This document shows, piece after piece, positions 47,485 to 55,808 of a stretch of 64,000 bases of DNA (position 1 is its first letter; every line of letters starts with the position of its first letter). Made by a program: the position numbers and the translations under genes. A model generated the notes under the pieces. The model had not been told where the DNA came from. It ran no database searches and saw nothing but the letters and a program-made list of their open reading frames with translations. This DNA is from Sphingomonas kyeonggiensis (GTDB lineage Bacteria > Pseudomonadota > Alphaproteobacteria > Sphingomonadales > Sphingomonadaceae), in the NCBI RefSeq assembly GCF_014204495.1, contig NZ_JACHLN010000003.1, forward strand, positions 434,001 to 498,000, in the 5' to 3' direction.

Positions 47485-47825
47485 AGGGGCCGCCGCAGGA
47501 GCATCACAGCCAGTACATGCTCGACGAGCGTGCCTGCCGGATGATCTGCCCGATCGCCGCCGCGATGGTCGGCGTATGCCTCACGGCGATCGGCATCCTC
47601 CGGGTGGTGATCGCGGTGCGCAAGGCCAACACGCTGGCCGACGACATGCTGGCGCTCGATTCGGTGCTGTTCCTGATCGCGACGCTGACCAGCTATTTCG
47701 CGATCCGCCACGGGCCGGCCAAGCGCCTGCATGAGCTGGAGCGGATCGCCGATGTGACCTTCATCGCGGCCATGTCGCTGATGACGGTAGCGGCACTGGT
47801 GATCACCTACGCGCTGGCGGTTTGA
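47481..47825 (+). CDS. Small three-helix membrane protein
   Basis: A 114-residue protein starting at GTG 47481, which overlaps the stop of the polysaccharide gene (GTGA). Hydrophobic stretches near residues 22-44, 56-74 and 92-114 (ICPIAAAMVGVCLTAIGIL, SVLFLIATLTSYFAI, FIAAMSLMTVAALVITYAL) indicate three membrane helices. An internal ATG at 47517 is an alternative start. No family is recognised with certainty. Coupling suggests a helper of the glycosyltransferase protein. Confidence 0.65.
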   Translation: MKGPPQEHHSQYMLDERACRMICPIAAAMVGVCLTAIGILRVVIAVRKANTLADDMLALDSVLFLIATLTSYFAIRHGPAKRLHELERIADVTFIAAMSLMTVAALVITYALAV

Positions 47826-47828
47826 CCT

Positions 47829-47861
47829 TCCTTCCCCTCTACCGCTTGAGGGAGAGGGAGC
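47829..47861. terminator. Imperfect hairpin between convergent genes
   Basis: CCCCTCT and AGGGAGAGGGAG can pair imperfectly around ACCGCTTG. It lies between the small membrane protein stop and the end of the sensor kinase gene and resembles a decayed CCCCTCCC repeat. Confidence 0.35.
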
Positions 47862-49223
47862 TTAGAACCGCAGCACCGCCCGCAGCCCCGGCCCGGCATT
47901 CTCCAGCGCGAAGCTTCCCTGGTGCAACCGCGCCACCGCCTCGACCAGCGACAGTCCCAGGCCCGACCCGACGATATGCCGCGCCGGATCGAGCCGTCCG
48001 AAGCGGCTCAGTGCCTCGGCCCGGCGCGCCTCGGGAATGCCCGGCCCGTCATCGGCTACCGAGAGCGAGACCCCGCTGCCCTCGCGCGCGGCTCGCACCG
48101 TGATCCGGTGCCCGCCCTCGGCATATTTGGTGGCATTCTCGATCAGATTGCCCAGCGCCTGCCCCACCAGCTCGCGGTGCAGTGCCATGTGCAACCCCGG
48201 CTCCGCCTCGACCGCGATCTCGAAGCCGCGATCCTCGGCCAGCGGGCCATAGACCTCCGCCAGGTCCTCGAGCAGCGCGGCGATGTCGGTATCGACGAAG
48301 CGGTCGCGCCCGATCCCCGCTTCGGCCCGGCTGATCAGCAGCGCGGTGGAAAGCATGCCGAGCAAGGTCTCCGCCTCGCCCGAGACACGTTCCAGCGCCG
48401 CCAGCGCGGTCTCGTCCTCGGTCTCGATGATCGCGCGCTCCAACGCCACCTTGATCCGGGTGACCGGCGATTTCAGGTCGTGCGCCAGCCCGTCGGTCAT
48501 CATCCGCAGCTGCGATACCAGCGCCTCGATCCGGTCGAGCATCGCATTGACCGATTGGCCGAGCGCGTCGAACGCGTCGCCGCTGCCGTCTATCGGCACG
48601 CGCCGGCCCAGCCGCCCCTCGCCCACTTCGCGCGCGGTGATCACCACGCCCTGGATCTGGTTGGAGAGCACCCTGCCGATCAGCAGCGCGCTGAGCAGCG
48701 CGAAGATCACGCCGATCACCAGCGCCGCGGTGATCGCTTCCTCGTTCACCCGCGCCAGGCGCACGCTGGAACTGATGACGTGCCCGGCCAGCAGCAATTC
48801 GCCGTTGGGAAGCGTGGCGGAGGATACCCCCATCAGCTCCGCCCGGTCGCTGCCGGTGCGGTAGAGCTCGATCGCCTGCCAGTCGGTCCGCGCCGGGATC
48901 ACCGTCGGCCAGTCGCCCAGATTGCCGCGGATCGGGTCCTGCCTGGCGGTGGCGAGCAATATCACCGGCGGACTGGCATGCGCCTGTTCCAGCCGGGCAT
49001 CGATCAGCCGGCGCAGCCCCTCGTCCCCGCCGGCACGCCAGGCCGAGACCAGGTCGTCGCGCAATTCGGCGACCAGCGTCTTCTGCTCCGCCGCCAGCGC
49101 GCGCTCGCTCGCCTGCTGGACGAACAGCAGGATGCCGCCGGTGACGATGAGCTGGACGAGGAAGGCGACGATCACGAAGCGCGCCGTCACCGAGCGCGCC
49201 AGCTGCCCCAGGCGGAGCGTCAT
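47862..49223 (-). CDS. Sensor histidine kinase
   Basis: A 453-residue inner-membrane kinase. Two helices (residues about 14-36 and 165-187) flank a periplasmic domain; then a HAMP region, the dimerisation box with phospho-accepting histidine in GLAHDLKSPVTR near residue 243, and the ATP-binding domain with NLIENATKYAEGG near 360, DDGPGIP near 390 and GSGLGLSLV near 420. It starts one base after the response-regulator stop (TGAGATG). Together with the PDZ protein gene it forms one transcription unit that is divergent from lipid-modification genes, so envelope stress sensing is a fair inference. Confidence 0.92.
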   Translation of the reverse strand: MTLRLGQLARSVTARFVIVAFLVQLIVTGGILLFVQQASERALAAEQKTLVAELRDDLVSAWRAGGDEGLRRLIDARLEQAHASPPVILLATARQDPIRGNLGDWPTVIPARTDWQAIELYRTGSDRAELMGVSSATLPNGELLLAGHVISSSVRLARVNEEAITAALVIGVIFALLSALLIGRVLSNQIQGVVITAREVGEGRLGRRVPIDGSGDAFDALGQSVNAMLDRIEALVSQLRMMTDGLAHDLKSPVTRIKVALERAIIETEDETALAALERVSGEAETLLGMLSTALLISRAEAGIGRDRFVDTDIAALLEDLAEVYGPLAEDRGFEIAVEAEPGLHMALHRELVGQALGNLIENATKYAEGGHRITVRAAREGSGVSLSVADDGPGIPEARRAEALSRFGRLDPARHIVGSGLGLSLVEAVARLHQGSFALENAGPGLRAVLRF

Positions 49224-49224
49224 C

Positions 49225-49908
49225 TCAGGCCGCCGGGCCGAGCCGATAGCCGGCGCCGCGGATCGTGTGCAGGATCGGCTCGCCGCCATCGTCCAGCTTC
49301 TTCCGGAGCCGGCTGATATGGACGTCGATCACGTTGGTCCCCGGATCGAAATGATAGTCCCACACGCCTTCGAGCAGCATGGTGCGGGTAATCACCTGGT
49401 CCGGGTGGCGCAGGAAATATTCGAGCAGGCGGAATTCGCGCGGCTGCAGGTCGATCACCCGCGCGCCCCGCTTCACCCGCCGCGACAGCAGGTCCATCTC
49501 GAGGTCGCCGGAATTGAGCTTGGTCACCGCGCCCTCGGCCGCCCCGCGCTTGCGCAGCAGCAGGCGCACGCGGGCGAGGAGTTCAGCAAAGGCGAAGGGC
49601 TTCACGAGATAGTCGTCGGCGCCCGAGGTGAGCCCGCCGACCCGGTCGTCAGGCGTGCCGAGCGCGGAGAGGATGATGACCGGGGTCTCGATCTTCGCGG
49701 CGCGCAGCGCGCCGAGCACGGCCATGCCGTCCATGCCCGGCAGCATGCGATCGAGCACGATGGCGTCGTAGCTGCCGTCACTGGCGAGGAACAGACCGTC
49801 GCGCCCGTTGTCGGCGCGGTCGACCGTGAACCCCTCTTCGGTCATTCCTTTGACGATGTACGCGGCGGTGGCCTCGTCATCCTCCACCAGCAGCAGCTTG
49901 TGCCCCAT
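49225..49908 (-). CDS. OmpR/PhoB-family response regulator
   Basis: The 227-residue protein has a receiver domain (VEDDEATA near residue 8, phospho-accepting aspartate in IVLDRMLPGMDG near 52, lysine in DYLVKPF near 102) and a winged-helix DNA-binding domain (RVIDLQPREFRLLEYFLRHP, then VDVHISRLRKKL). ATG 49908 begins the canonical HKLLLVEDD strand and lies inside the end of the PDZ gene by 32 bases. It is paired with the sensor kinase immediately downstream. Confidence 0.93.
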   Translation of the reverse strand: MGHKLLLVEDDEATAAYIVKGMTEEGFTVDRADNGRDGLFLASDGSYDAIVLDRMLPGMDGMAVLGALRAAKIETPVIILSALGTPDDRVGGLTSGADDYLVKPFAFAELLARVRLLLRKRGAAEGAVTKLNSGDLEMDLLSRRVKRGARVIDLQPREFRLLEYFLRHPDQVITRTMLLEGVWDYHFDPGTNVIDVHISRLRKKLDDGGEPILHTIRGAGYRLGPAA

Positions 49909-50353
49909 TCTCTCCACTCGCACTTCGCAAGAGCTTGAGATGGCGTAGCTGCTTTTGGTGGACCAAGTCGAGATATACCTCTGGATGACGGTCGTCACGC
50001 AGGTAGCGCCGCGCCTGATCGAGCGTGTCGATCCCGCGGCCGTCGATCGCGACGATCGCGTCGCCCACTTCCATCCCGTCCTGCGCCGCCTCGCTGCCCG
50101 AACGCAGGCTGGTGACGACCAGTCCGTGCGCGGCGCCGCTGGGGGTCTCGGCGGTGAAGCCGGGGAACATGTTGGCGCCGGTCTGCGCGGCGAAGACGTG
50201 GTTGATTCCCGATCGCCAGGCCCAGCCCAGGATCACCATGGCGCTGAGCGCGAAAGAGAGGACGAGGATCAGCACGAACCCGTCGGTCCCGCGCATCGCG
50301 CGGCCGGCGGTTCTGGCGTCTTCCCGGATTTCATTGGTGGTCATTTCGAGCAT
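49877..50353 (-). CDS. Membrane-anchored PDZ-domain protein upstream of two-component genes
   Basis: A 158-residue protein with one membrane helix (FVLILVLSFALSAMVILGWAW, near residues 27-45) and a periplasmic PDZ domain (GLVVTSLRSGSEAAQDGMEVGDAIVAIDG near residues 80-110). No protease domain is attached. The start is uncertain: ATG 50353, ATG 50344 or an upstream 50383 are all in frame. It overlaps the response-regulator gene by 32 bases, so all three are co-translated. A PDZ protein of this kind could sense misfolded outer-membrane protein tails and feed the kinase. Confidence 0.72.
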   Translation of the reverse strand: MLEMTTNEIREDARTAGRAMRGTDGFVLILVLSFALSAMVILGWAWRSGINHVFAAQTGANMFPGFTAETPSGAAHGLVVTSLRSGSEAAQDGMEVGDAIVAIDGRGIDTLDQARRYLRDDRHPEVYLDLVHQKQLRHLKLLRSASGENGAQAAAGGG

Positions 50354-50463
50354 CGGGATGCCCGCCACCGGTCGGCAAGTCACGTTAAGCTTTGGTCATG
50401 ATCCGGCCACTCCTGCGCGAACTGCGGCAGGCTACACGGCGAGCAGTTTCAAGGAGTTCGCGC

Positions 50464-51198
50464 ATGCGCCGTAGCCGCCGCAAGTTGAAGATCGCACTGG
50501 TCGCCCTGGCGCTGGTACTCGCCGGATTCACCGGCTTCCTGACCTATATCGGCTATTTCGGCGGCCCGGTCTTCTATGACATCGCACCCACCAAACCCAC
50601 GCCCCCGCAAGCGCGCGGTCTGGCGGTGGTGCTGGTCTCGGGCGACATGGGCTTCAAGATCGGCATGGGCCCGGAGATCGCCAGGCGCTTCGCCGCGGAG
50701 GGCGTGCCGGTGGTGGGCGTCAGCTCGCTCGCCTATTTCCGCCAGCAGCGCAGCCCTGCCGAGGTCCAGGCGCTGATCGCCGCCGCCGCGCGCCGCGCGC
50801 TCGCCTTCGGGCACGCGGAGCGGCTGGTGATGATCGGCCAGTCCTTCGGCGCGGACATGATGCATGTCGGCCTGACCGGTCTGCCCGCCGACCTGCGCGC
50901 CAGGGTGAAGGTGGTGTCGCTGGTAGTGCCGACCGACACGGTCTTCTTCCGCGCCTCGCCCAACGAGCTGTTCAACTGGGCCAAGCCCGATGCGATGGCG
51001 CTGCCCACCGGCCGCCGGCTCACCTGGGTGCCGACGCTCTGCGTACAAGGCGTGGAAGAGACTGACAGCCTCTGCCCGAAGCTGACCCAGCCCAATGTCC
51101 GCCGCATCGTGCTGCCGGGCGGGCACATGCTCCACCACGATCCGGCCGCGCTGTTCACGGCGCTCCACGCCGGCATCGCCAACATTACCAATATTTAG
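50464..51198 (+). CDS. VirJ/AcvB-domain protein, probable lysyl-phosphatidylglycerol hydrolase
   Basis: A 244-residue protein with an N-terminal signal anchor (KIALVALALVLAGFTGFL) and a VirJ alpha/beta-hydrolase domain: VLVSGDMGFKIGMG near residue 55, nucleophile serine in IGQSFGADMMH near 125 and GGHMLHHDP near 220. AcvB/VirJ proteins of Agrobacterium and Rhizobium hydrolyse lysyl-phosphatidylglycerol and are paired with LpiA/MprF, whose gene lies two positions downstream here. ATG 50464 is chosen because AAGGAG sits nine bases before it; an earlier start would add a basic stretch. Confidence 0.83.
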   Translation: MRRSRRKLKIALVALALVLAGFTGFLTYIGYFGGPVFYDIAPTKPTPPQARGLAVVLVSGDMGFKIGMGPEIARRFAAEGVPVVGVSSLAYFRQQRSPAEVQALIAAAARRALAFGHAERLVMIGQSFGADMMHVGLTGLPADLRARVKVVSLVVPTDTVFFRASPNELFNWAKPDAMALPTGRRLTWVPTLCVQGVEETDSLCPKLTQPNVRRIVLPGGHMLHHDPAALFTALHAGIANITNI

Positions 51199-51274
51199 GT
51201 TTGGGATCACGCGGCGGACAGCCGCGCCTACCTAGAGCGGGCCGCGACAACGGACCAACAGAGGGACATTCGAC

Positions 51275-51700
51275 ATGCGCTTCGGCAAGATCCTGGCCGG
51301 CCTCGGCCTCGCCGCGACGGTGCTCGGCACGATGCAGGCCTCCGCCCAGGCCCCGGTCGCCGCCGCGACCGGCGTGATGGGCACCTGGGTCAATCCGCGC
51401 GGCACGGTGAAGGTGCAGACCGGCGCGTGCGGCGACAAATTGTGCGGCTGGGTGGTCTGGGCCAATGCCGAGGCGCAGAAAGACGCCAAGGACAGCGGCA
51501 TCGACAAGCTGATCGGCACCGAACTGCTCCAGGACTATCACCCCACCGGCAACGGCAAGTGGCAGGGCCGGGTCTATGTCCCCGACATGGGCCAGACCTT
51601 CTACTCGAAGATCGAGCAGCAGGGCCCGAACAGCCTGAAGATCAGCGGATGCATCCTGGGCGGCTGGATCTGCAAGTCGCAGGTCTGGCAGCGCGGCTGA
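51275..51700 (+). CDS. DUF2147 family secreted protein
   Basis: The 141-residue protein has a signal peptide (MRFGKILAGLGLAATVLG, ending ASAQA) and a DUF2147 domain opening with GVMGTWVNPRGTVKVQT, including CGDKLCGWVVW and ending GCILGGWICKSQVW. Members are periplasmic proteins of unknown role, sometimes linked to steroid or lipid metabolism. AGAGGGAC lies nine bases before ATG 51275. It sits between the VirJ and MprF genes on the same strand, so a role in lipid or envelope handling is possible. Confidence 0.85.
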   Translation: MRFGKILAGLGLAATVLGTMQASAQAPVAAATGVMGTWVNPRGTVKVQTGACGDKLCGWVVWANAEAQKDAKDSGIDKLIGTELLQDYHPTGNGKWQGRVYVPDMGQTFYSKIEQQGPNSLKISGCILGGWICKSQVWQRG

Positions 51701-51711
51701 GGGCCGACGCG

Positions 51712-54279
51712 ATGCGCCCCGCCCACAAAACCGCGCTCCAGATCGGCGCCGTCATCGGCATCGTCGCGCTCGCCTTCGCGGCGCTGCACGGGCTGCTCCA
51801 CGAGGTCCGCTGGCGCGACGTGCGCCACGCCTTCCACGCGATCGGCCCCTGGCAGGTTGCCGGCGCGCTGGCGCTGACCGTCGGCAGCTACCTGATGCTG
51901 ACGCTGTACGACGTGCTGGCGCTGCGCATCATCGGCCGTCCGCTCCCCTATCGCACCGCCGCGCTTGCCTCGTTCACTAGCTATACGCTGAGCCACAACC
52001 TTGGCTTCGCGCTGCTCACCGGCGGTTCGGCACGCTATCGTGTCTATCACGCGGCCGGGCTCGACACCGCCGATGTGCTCAAGATGATCGCCACCGCGAG
52101 CCTCACCTTCTGGTCGGGCGTAATCGTCATGGCCGGTGCCGCGCTCGCGCTGCACGGCAGCGGCCTGGAACTGGCGGGCTTCACCATCTCTGCCGGCGTC
52201 CAGCGCGTGATCGGCATCGCCATCCTCGCGACCACGCTCGGTGTGCTGGCCGTGCTGCGCGCAAACCCCCGCGACCTGCGGCTGGGGCGCTGGCACGCCC
52301 CGCTCCCCAGCCGGATGCAGGCGCTCGGCATGATCGCCACCTCGGCCATCGACCTCGCCCTCGCCAGCGCCGCCCTGCTGATCCTTGTTCCCGGCGCTGG
52401 TCTCCACGCCTTCCCGGCCTTCTTCCTCGGCTATGCGCTGGCGATCATCGCCGCGCTGGTCACCCATGTCCCCGGCGGCGTCGGCGTGTTCGAGGCGGTG
52501 ATGCTCGCGGTGCTGCCCGGCGCCGATCCGTCGCGCATCCTCGCCGCGCTGATCCTCTACCGGCTGATCTATTACGTCCTGCCGCTGCTGGTCGCCGCCG
52601 CCCTGCTCGCGGTGCATGAGCGCCGCCAGCTCAGGAAGCCCCTCGCCGCAATCCGCGCGGTCGGCCTGGCGATGCACGGCCTCGCCCCCACCTTCCTCGC
52701 GGCACTGGTCTTCGTCGGCGGCATCGTGCTGCTGGTCTCGGGATCGCTCCCCGCCATCCCCGCGCGCCTGCGTGACCTCCACGCCTTTGTCCCCCTGCCC
52801 TTTGTCGAGGCGTCGCACATCGCGGCCAGCCTCGCCGGCACCGCGCTGCTGCTGATCGCCCCCGCGCTCTACCGCCGCCTCGACGCCGCCTTCCTGCTCT
52901 GCCGCACGCTGCTGCTCGCCGGCGCGCTGTTCTCGTTGATGAAGGGCGTCGATTATGAGGAAGCGGTGATCCTGCTGATCATCGCCGGCCTGCTCCAGCT
53001 GTCGCGGACCGCCTTCTATCGCAAGACCGCGCTTACCAGCGCGCTCACCGGCCGCGCGCTCCTGTCCGTCGCGGTCGCCGTCGCGCTTGCCACCTGGATC
53101 GGCTTCTTCGCCTTCAAGCACGTGCCCTATCAGGACAATCTCTGGTGGGAATTCGCCTGGAAGGGCGATGCCTCGCGCTTCCTGCGCGCCAGCTTCGCCA
53201 CTGCCGTGGCGCTCACCTGCGTCGCCGTCACCCAGTGGTTCGGCTATGCCCAGCCCAGACGCGAGGAGCATACGCCGGACACCGAGCTCCCGCGCCTCGC
53301 CCTGGTCCATGCCAATCGCACCGACGCGCTGCTCGCCTATGCCGGCGACAAGCGCTTTCTGCGCTCGGCAAGCGGCGAGACGCTGCTGATGTACCAGGTC
53401 CAGGGCCAGAGCTGGATCGTGATGGGCGATCCCGTCGGCCCGAAGGAGGAATGGGGCGACCTGCTCTGGCAGATCCGCGAGATCGCCGATGCCGCCCAGG
53501 GCCGCCTGCTGCTCTACCAGATCTCGACCGACACGCTGCCGATCGCGATCGATCTCGGCCTCCAGCTGGTGAAATATGGCGAGGAAGCCCGTGTGCCGCT
53601 TCCCGGCTTCTCGATGGATGGTTCGGAAAAGCGCTCGCTCCGCCATTCCGATCGCCGCGCCGCCCGCGAAGGCGCGGTCTTCGAGATCGTGCCCGCCGCG
53701 CAGGTCCCTGCCTTGATGCCCGAGCTGCGCGCCGTCTCCGATGCCTGGCTCGCCGACAAGGGGCATGGCGAGAAGGCTTTTTCGGTCGGCCGCTTCGATC
53801 CCGCCTATATCGCCCGTTTCGATTGCGCGCTGGTCCGCCAGCACGGCAGGATCGTCGCCTTCGCCAATGTCTGGGCCACCGAGAATCGCGAGGAGCTGTC
53901 GGTCGATCTGATGCGCCATCTCAACGAGATGCCCTACGGCACGATGGACTTCCTGTTCGTCCAGCTGATGATCTGGGGCCGAGACCAGGGCTATCGCTGG
54001 TTCAACCTCGGCATGGCGCCACTGTCCGGCATCGAATCCCGCCGCCTCGCCCCGATGTGGGCGCGCATCGGGGCACTGCTATACCGGCACGGCGACGCAT
54101 TCTACGGCTTCGAGGGCCTGCGCGCCTACAAGGACAAGTTCTCGCCGGTCTGGACCGCCCGCTATATCGCGGCACCTCCGGGCCTGGGCCTGGCGCGCGG
54201 AATGATCGACCTGCAGACGCTGATCGGCGGCAGCTCGCGCAGCGCGGCGAGAAAGCGGCGGCTGCGGCTGGTGGCCTAA
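51712..54279 (+). CDS. mprF: Bifunctional lysyl-phosphatidylglycerol synthase/flippase
   Basis: An 855-residue inner-membrane enzyme that transfers lysine from lysyl-tRNA to phosphatidylglycerol and flips the product. The N-terminal half has about 13 helices of the flippase domain (GPWQVAGALALTVGSYLML near residue 42; GGSARYR near 103). The C-terminal DUF2156 synthase domain (about residues 530-840) has NRTDALLAYAGDKRFL, QSWIVMGDPVGPKEEW, and FNLGMAPLSGIE near 765. ATG 51712 opens the first helix and lies eleven bases after the DUF2147 stop. Gene order VirJ-DUF2147-MprF mirrors the lpiA-acvB pairing of rhizobia. The product alters surface charge and resistance to cationic peptides. Confidence 0.92.
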   Translation: MRPAHKTALQIGAVIGIVALAFAALHGLLHEVRWRDVRHAFHAIGPWQVAGALALTVGSYLMLTLYDVLALRIIGRPLPYRTAALASFTSYTLSHNLGFALLTGGSARYRVYHAAGLDTADVLKMIATASLTFWSGVIVMAGAALALHGSGLELAGFTISAGVQRVIGIAILATTLGVLAVLRANPRDLRLGRWHAPLPSRMQALGMIATSAIDLALASAALLILVPGAGLHAFPAFFLGYALAIIAALVTHVPGGVGVFEAVMLAVLPGADPSRILAALILYRLIYYVLPLLVAAALLAVHERRQLRKPLAAIRAVGLAMHGLAPTFLAALVFVGGIVLLVSGSLPAIPARLRDLHAFVPLPFVEASHIAASLAGTALLLIAPALYRRLDAAFLLCRTLLLAGALFSLMKGVDYEEAVILLIIAGLLQLSRTAFYRKTALTSALTGRALLSVAVAVALATWIGFFAFKHVPYQDNLWWEFAWKGDASRFLRASFATAVALTCVAVTQWFGYAQPRREEHTPDTELPRLALVHANRTDALLAYAGDKRFLRSASGETLLMYQVQGQSWIVMGDPVGPKEEWGDLLWQIREIADAAQGRLLLYQISTDTLPIAIDLGLQLVKYGEEARVPLPGFSMDGSEKRSLRHSDRRAAREGAVFEIVPAAQVPALMPELRAVSDAWLADKGHGEKAFSVGRFDPAYIARFDCALVRQHGRIVAFANVWATENREELSVDLMRHLNEMPYGTMDFLFVQLMIWGRDQGYRWFNLGMAPLSGIESRRLAPMWARIGALLYRHGDAFYGFEGLRAYKDKFSPVWTARYIAAPPGLGLARGMIDLQTLIGGSSRSAARKRRLRLVA

Positions 54280-54287
54280 GCGTCACT

Positions 54288-54409
54288 CCCCTCCCTGAAA
54301 GGGAGGGGTCGGGGGTGGGTCGATATACGCGTTACGACACGGCCACCGACTGGGGCAGCAGTATCGCCAGGACACCACCCACCCCTAGCCCCTCCCTTCC
54401 AGGGAGGGG
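54288..54409. repeat. Inverted pair of CCCCTCCCT palindromes
   Basis: CCCCTCCCTGAAAGGGAGGGG (54288-54308) followed by TCGGGGGTGGGT, and its inverted partner (ACCCACCCCTAGC then 54389-54409). Arms are arranged as at 20521-20668, with a different middle (67 bases). It fills the gap between the convergent mprF and glycosyltransferase genes and may terminate both. Confidence 0.65.
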
Positions 54410-54416
54410 AACAAGT

Positions 54417-55565
54417 TCAGTACCGCCCCCACACGAAACGCGACGACAGCGCGAAGTTCCAAACCGCCGCCACGCCGATTCCGGCCAGCGCCGACAGCCG
54501 CCAGTCGCCATGCTGGACATTGTGGAGGAACGCCGCGACGCCGACGTTGGCCGCCGCGCCCGCGCCGCACACGACGCAAAAGCTGGCCCAGCCGCGCAGC
54601 AGCTTCGCCGCACCCTTCAGCCGCTGCTCGCGATAGGTCAGCGCATTGTTGAGGAAGAAGTTGAACGTCATAGCGCCCAGCACCGCGAACATCGTCGCGC
54701 CGACGAACGACAAGCCGATCCCGCAGAACAGTGCAGACAGCACCGCGAAATGCACCGCCGCACCCAGCGCGCCGATGCCGGAGAACATTGCGAAGCGCAC
54801 CGGCACGACCTTGCCGAACATCCGGTCATAGAGCGCGATGAGGTACTCCATCGCCACGACATGATCGAGCTTGGACTCGCCCAGCGCGCGGGTACGGAAC
54901 ACATAGGGCAGCTCGACGAACTTCAACGGCCGCGGCGAGGCGGTCATGATGTCGAGCAGGATCTTGAAGCCGATCGCCGAGAGCCTGGGCACCAGGTCGC
55001 GTACCACGCCGGCGCGGATCATGAAGAAGCCGCTCATCGGATCGGAGAGATCGGCCTTGAGCACCTTGCGGGAGAGCCTGGTCGCGAAGGCCGACTTGGC
55101 GACCCGGTCCTCATCCCACTCGCCGGTGCCGCCGCCATCGACGAAGCGCGAACCGATCGCCACGTCGAGGTTCTGGTCACGCTCCAGCGCATCGAGCATC
55201 TTGGGCAGCAGCGTCTCGTCATGCTGCAGGTCGCCGTCGATCACCGCGACGAAGGGCGCCGAAGTGGCGCACATGCCCTCGATACAGGCCGAGGAGAGCC
55301 CGCGCCGGCCGATCCGCTGGATCACCCGCACCCGCATGTCCTTGCGGCCGAGCGCACGGGCCGCATCGGCGGTACCGTCCGGGCTGTTGTCGTCGACGAA
55401 GATCGCTTCCCAGCTCCGCCCTTTCAGCGCCGCGGCGAGCTTGTCGATGAGCAGCGGCACATTGGCGCGCTCGTTGAAGGTGGGGATGACCACGGCAAGT
55501 TCGAGATCGGCGCCGGGTGCGATGCGCGCGAAACGCGCGATCTCGCCGTCGAGGAAGAGCTTCAT
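54417..55565 (-). CDS. Membrane glycosyltransferase: GT2 (DPM1-like) plus GtrA domain
   Basis: The 382-residue protein has an N-terminal GT2 domain (FVDDNSPDGTAD near residue 57, VIDGDLQHDE near 110, GSRFVDGGGTGEW near 140) of the dolichyl-phosphate-mannose-synthase type, which makes polyprenyl-phosphate sugars. After residue 240 come four helices of a GtrA domain (for example AMFSGIGALGAAVHFAVLSALF), known to flip such lipids. ATG 55565 opens KLFLDGEIARFAR; an upstream in-frame start would include the long leader hairpin. The leader also has a TTGCGG-17-CGTCTC element shared with the glycosyltransferase gene at 59762. Likely role: lipid-linked sugar supply for envelope glycans. Confidence 0.88.
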   Translation of the reverse strand: MKLFLDGEIARFARIAPGADLELAVVIPTFNERANVPLLIDKLAAALKGRSWEAIFVDDNSPDGTADAARALGRKDMRVRVIQRIGRRGLSSACIEGMCATSAPFVAVIDGDLQHDETLLPKMLDALERDQNLDVAIGSRFVDGGGTGEWDEDRVAKSAFATRLSRKVLKADLSDPMSGFFMIRAGVVRDLVPRLSAIGFKILLDIMTASPRPLKFVELPYVFRTRALGESKLDHVVAMEYLIALYDRMFGKVVPVRFAMFSGIGALGAAVHFAVLSALFCGIGLSFVGATMFAVLGAMTFNFFLNNALTYREQRLKGAAKLLRGWASFCVVCGAGAAANVGVAAFLHNVQHGDWRLSALAGIGVAAVWNFALSSRFVWGRY

Positions 55566-55595
55566 GCGATCCCTTTTCTGGGCCCTTGAATTGGG

Positions 55596-55648
55596 CCCCG
55601 GGAGGGGCGCGCCGGGGCACAGATACGCAATGGCGCGCCCTCCCGGGG
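55596..55648 (-). other. Long GC-rich stem-loop in leader of the GT2-GtrA gene
   Basis: CCCCGGGAGGGGCGCGCC (55596-55613) pairs with GGCGCGCCCTCCCGGGG (55632-55648), 17 base pairs with one bulged G and an 18-base loop, lying 31 bases before the start codon. It would be in the mRNA leader if the promoter at 55711 is used. No T-run follows, so a classical terminator is unlikely. Confidence 0.45.
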
Positions 55649-55710
55649 GTTCGAGACAGCGAATGCGGTGCCGGGGGACGACTAAGCATTCCTGCCTCGG
55701 GGGCATGGTT

Positions 55711-55739
55711 GAGACGGAGCCCCTGTCGCGATCCCGCAA
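55711..55739 (-). promoter_or_regulatory. Candidate promoter TTGCGG-17-CGTCTC (glycosyltransferase pair, copy 1)
   Basis: On the minus strand TTGCGG, GATCG, eight variable bases, GCTC and CGTCTC. The same arrangement and spacing occur at 61382-61410 ahead of the GT39-type gene. An AT-rich block at about 55751-55788 lies just upstream and could act as an UP element. Confidence 0.5.
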
Positions 55740-55782
55740 CGCTTTCGGGAAAAATTCCGGGAAATCGAAAATTAATTCCCTG

Positions 55783-55798
55783 GCGAAAGCCGGGGACC
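55783..55798. repeat. Partial GGCGAAAGCCGGGG repeat unit
   Basis: A half copy of the CCCCGGCnnnnGCCGGGG palindrome family, just beyond the end of the TonB receptor gene. Confidence 0.4.
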
Positions 55799-55808
55799 AG
55801 CCGAGCGC

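Noticed and set aside
51601-53919. Open frame of 772 codons opposite mprF
   Set aside because: Composition rich in Gln, Gly, Asp and Arg with no hydrophobic or catalytic pattern; antisense of a clear membrane enzyme.
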